Source: Rhabdophis nuchalis (taxonomy: Eukaryota; Chordata; Lepidosauria; Squamata; Natricidae). From it: 64,000 bases of DNA. The DNA is taken from assembly GCA_039707465.1 (NCBI GenBank), contig CM077643.1, positions 329,347,419-329,411,418 on the forward strand, read 5' to 3'. Position numbers and translations under genes: made by a program. Position 1 is the first letter of the stretch, and each line of letters opens with the position of its first letter. A model generated the notes under the pieces. The model ran no database searches. It saw nothing but the letters and a program-made list of their open reading frames with translations, and was not told where the DNA came from. Shown in pieces: positions 1-64,000 of the stretch.

Positions 1-949
1 CATGTTATGTTCAATTAAACCATGGCAACATCTAATGTTTGTGTAGTATTATTTTCAGCAGACTGTGTTTTGTTATTGTTGTGACTTAGATGACGGTCAG
101 AGCACATTTTATGACCAATTCATGCAAAACTCCACATAATCCCAAGGAGTTCACATACTTTTTCTTGCAACTGATAGTTGCCATTCTCAGTTTTTCATGA
201 CTGCATACTAAGAGTAAAAATAAGTAATATTAAAAAATCTTAGAATAGATAGTATAGAAAAATATTTACAGAATGAAAGCTTTTAAATAACTTTCAAAAT
301 ACAACAATGTTCTATCTTTTCTACGTCATGTAAGTATCTGATGCATGGATAAAATGCAGAAATTTGATAAGATGAATGTGTTTAAAAAGCAGAATATTAT
401 CTGCAGATGTACCATCAATGGATTCTTAATTCTATCTAAATGAAATCTATTCAGATTCAGAATGAACTAAAACCAAATTATATTTTCTTGGTCTTATTCT
501 CACATCAGTAATGTGAACATTTCATAACTCTCCTATCTTTTAGGGTCATGTAATTGACTGAGATAATGCACTTTGAAAGAGTCACATTTTTTCTATTTTT
601 AGGGAAAAATGTTTTTATTCAGATAAATTCATGGGTAGAAAGATAAATATGTAAGTTACAATAGAATATTATTATGAAGAAATAGTCATGACATGTGCAT
701 AGAAAAATATATGTTATTTCAAAAATGTGGGAGGAGTAGCTAAAAAAAATTGAGAAAAGAAAAGCACTCTACATGTTGGGTAAAAATGGCTAAGTCATTA
801 GGAAGGTGAAAAAATCTCTTGATAGTAAAATCAGCTATTAAAAACTAAAAATAGACATATTATTAAGAACGTACGGTATAAATACTATTTAATAACATCA
901 ATTCTGTATTATTTACATGAAAAGAAGTTATCACATCAGAGTGGAAATA

Positions 950-1016
950 ATGTGTGTGCGTGCGCACACACACACGCACACACATATACACATACATACA
1001 TGTATTCATATATATA
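950..1016 (+). repeat. CA/TG microsatellite
   Basis: TGTGTGCGTGCGCACACACA with ACACGCACACACATATACAC following, then ATACATAC, a mixed dinucleotide tract. Confidence 0.85.
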
Positions 1017-2148
1017 AATAAATGTCTGTAAAGCATGAAGGCTACATTCTTTTTTTCTTCCTTTTATTTCTCCATTAACAGTATTTTTCCTCAGTTTTAA
1101 GCCAGAAAATAAAAGAATGAAATATTATATTTATACTTGGCTATATATATTACAGCCGTGTACATAACAAATGTGTTTGTTATACCATCAAAAATATAAT
1201 GTGATATTAAATGTTAAATTATTTTTAAACCTCAAGTATTGGTCACTACACAGTTGTCATTCTAGAAGTTTTGTTAACAGTGTATTAAGTAATGCAATAT
1301 ATTCTACAGCTCTTTCAAAAGATTTGCAGTGCCATAGTAAATTCTTATATTTTAATAGCTTTTGCAAGAGTATTTTGAATAAAGAAAGTAGGGTACCTTA
1401 TTTTACCAGCTGTTTTATCTATAGATTGCCGAATCTTCCGAGAAAACTGGAAGACTGAGGACAACAGCAAGGTATCTCCCATAACCTGAAATTTTAGAAA
1501 ACGAAATTTTAAATTGATGTAATAAAGATTTTATTCTTACAAAATCCAAAACCAAGTATCCTAATTCACTTTTCCACATTGTGCTCAAAGTAATTTCTGT
1601 CATATAATTTCACTTAGATGGAATATGAGACGATGATCTTTGACTAGATAGCATTAAATTGATGTCTAAAATATATATTTTAAACCTTCTTCCATTCTAT
1701 GAATTAACGTAGAAGTAGAAAGATAATCCTTTAAACAGTCCAGGTCTTATACAAGCTTATTTAACTCAGAATGCCACATTGAACATGCTCCAAATGCTTC
1801 TGAGGTATTCATATATTAGCTCCTGGATCAATCTCACCACAGAGTTATTTGAAGGAATGGAATGGAATGTTCTGGAATTCTCTGGAACATTTGCAGAAAA
1901 TATTTGATCTTGCATATGTCTAATGTAAAATAATGTCAAGCTAGCTATACTCAAATAGAAAGAGTTTCATTATTATTTTATATATTTCTTGATAATATTG
2001 TGTTATATTAGTTTGTAAAGTTTGCGGATGGAAAACTTACAATTCAAGAAAATGTAATTATAATTTAAGAAGTAATCTATTCTACAGAAATAAACATCCT
2101 TAATTAAGCATTGAAGAACTCAGTGACTCTAAATATGGAAGAACTGTA

Positions 2149-2541
2149 CAGGTAGTCCTTGACTTACAACTATTTGTTTAGTGACCGTTCAAAGTTACAA
2201 TGGCACTGGAAAAGTGATTTATGACTGTCTTCCATACTTATGACAATTGCAGCACCCCTGTGGTCAGGTGTTCAAAATTTGAACACTTGGCAAGTGGCTC
2301 ATACTTATGACCATTGCTGTGTCCCAAGATCATGTGATCACTTCTTGCGACCTTCTGACAAAGTCAATGGAGAATCTAGCTTCACTTAACAACCATGTTA
2401 CTAACTTAACAACTGCAGTGATTCATTTAACAACTGTGGTAAAGAAGTTTATAAAATGGGGCGAAACTCATTTAACAACTGTCTTTCTTGGAAACAGAAA
2501 TTTTGGGCTCAATAACAATAAGTTGTAACTTGAATATCACC
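2149..2541. mobile_element. TA-flanked palindromic DNA repeat, copy A
   Basis: Left end CAGGTAGTCCTTGACTTACA preceded by TA. It contains the internal phrases GTTTAGTGACCGTTCAAAGT and CACTTAACAACCATGTTACT shared with copies near 13.1, 25.7 and 50.8 kb. The right end is degenerate. It looks like a mariner/Tc1-type MITE, but the autonomous parent is unknown to me. Confidence 0.75.
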
Positions 2542-2814
2542 CTCATTCTCTTATGTAAGCAACAATCAGTGCAATGTAAAGTATAAAACTTCTACTTCCT
2601 CCCCTTTGTTTGTTAACCCATATCTCCTGCCCCCAATCAAAAGTAAAGCTGCCTGTGGAATAAGGAAAACATTAAGATGCACAACGGAATTTTTCTCATC
2701 TGATGTCCTACCTAAAATTGACAGTTTACTCTATGTGGTTTAGCACTGAAAGCTGAAAATTAGCAATTCTGTGCAATTTTTGTTCAGTTAGTTACATAAA
2801 ATATGAATCCTTAC

Positions 2815-63301
<60,487 letters not shown>

Positions 63302-64000
63302 CTGCAATGAGAAGGGGAACATATTTTAGTTAACCTTACGTTCTAGTTCCTAATGGGATTTTTAAAAAATCGTTGGGAATCTTTCCACTTTCCAGTGCCA
63401 GAAATTTTTATCAAGGTTTGTTTCACAGACATTATTTTTCATACAGAAATGTATCACTAGGTTTCCTATATGTCACATATTGTTTTTAGTCACTGCTTCC
63501 AATACACCCTGCCCCCCCTAAAGCCCTCTTTAAAATGATTGCTTGTGTGAATGAAATAATGTTACTTTTCCCTACATCCAAATGGCAAAAGTGACGCCAT
63601 CCCAAGAACATCTTCAGATAAAGAATGACTGTTTCAAGAGACATTTTATTTGAAAATAATCAGAACTGATTGTACATTCAGTCCTGGTGTACAATTTCAG
63701 TGCCTAGAGAGAGGCCTGCTTGGCTTTTCCATGCAAAGATAACTTAAAAGGCCAGCCTTCTATGCCTTTTGTGCTCCTGAGGCATAGTTCATGGATGGTT
63801 CCTTTAGAAATGGAATGTATATTAGATAAATGACTATTTTAAAACTATCTCAATTTGCTAGTATATATGTTCATAAAATTATTGGGATTGTTTCATTATC
63901 ATCTCCCTTTATTGTTTACCATCTTGATTTGAAATAATTTTAATGGTGTTTATCATATACATTTGAATAGGTTTTTCAGAGTACTGTAAACCACCGTGTT
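63302..64000 (-). other. CEP170 5' UTR intron (partial)
   Basis: Sequence upstream of the 5' UTR acceptor. No first exon, CpG island or promoter is seen, so the gene's transcription start lies beyond the window. Confidence 0.75.

Larger units (their letters stand above)
1..2814 (-). other. CEP170 intron after coding exon 14 (partial)
   Basis: AT-rich intron without recognisable coding sequence. It holds a CA/TG microsatellite near 950-1015 and a TA-flanked palindromic repeat at 2149-2541. The next exon, expected to begin VMGDNLLL-like, was not found. Confidence 0.85.

Noticed and set aside
1..2814. Remaining C-terminal CEP170 exons
   Set aside because: I looked for the expected continuation on the minus strand and found none. 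They presumably lie beyond position 1.

Overview
The window reads as intronic and exonic DNA of one vertebrate gene, most likely from a squamate reptile and plausibly a snake. The evidence for a squamate is the repeat set: Sauria-type tRNA SINEs, a BovB/RTE fragment, CR1 and L2-like LINEs whose 3' tails are microsatellites, L1 pieces, and many hAT and TA-flanked MITEs. The species cannot be fixed from the sequence alone.

The only host gene recognised is CEP170 (centrosomal protein of 170 kDa), on the minus strand. I can place 14 coding exons, from the start codon at 63261 down to 2815. Their splice phases agree throughout and the coding lengths sum to 4428 nt, exactly 1476 codons. Exons 1-4 (63.3-56.9 kb) encode the N-terminal forkhead-associated (FHA) domain. 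Exons 5-10 encode the acidic and serine-rich middle. Exon 11 (13779-15605, 1827 nt) is the large Ser/Thr/Arg-rich exon. Exons 12-14 (8.9-2.8 kb) begin the C-terminal region that in the human protein targets centrosomes and microtubules. The last exons lie beyond position 1. The non-coding first exon and promoter lie beyond 64000. The intron between coding exons 3 and 4 has AT-AC ends with good U12 5' splice-site and branch-site matches.

Everything else is intron, much of it transposon. The largest features are an L2-like LINE with an intact 980-residue endonuclease/reverse-transcriptase frame (39.0-42.2 kb, minus) and, abutting it head to head, an ORF1-only L1-type element (42.2-44.2 kb, plus) that resembles the half-L1 (HAL1) design. 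Other insertions include a hAT element carrying a nested, partly self-duplicated L1 tail (33.7-34.8 kb), several hAT MITEs with perfect 8-bp target duplications, a perfect 106-bp palindromic MITE (52.36-52.46 kb), two mariner-like MITEs, a family of TA-flanked palindromic repeats (2.1, 13.1, 25.7 and 50.8 kb), and long (ATT)n tracts at L2-like 3' ends.

I found no second host gene, no functional RNA gene and no dedicated new system. The most notable observations are the U12-type intron in the FHA domain, the ORF1-only L1 element, a shared hAT target position in two copies of one host repeat, and a local inverted duplication that copied half of the palindromic MITE together with its flank.
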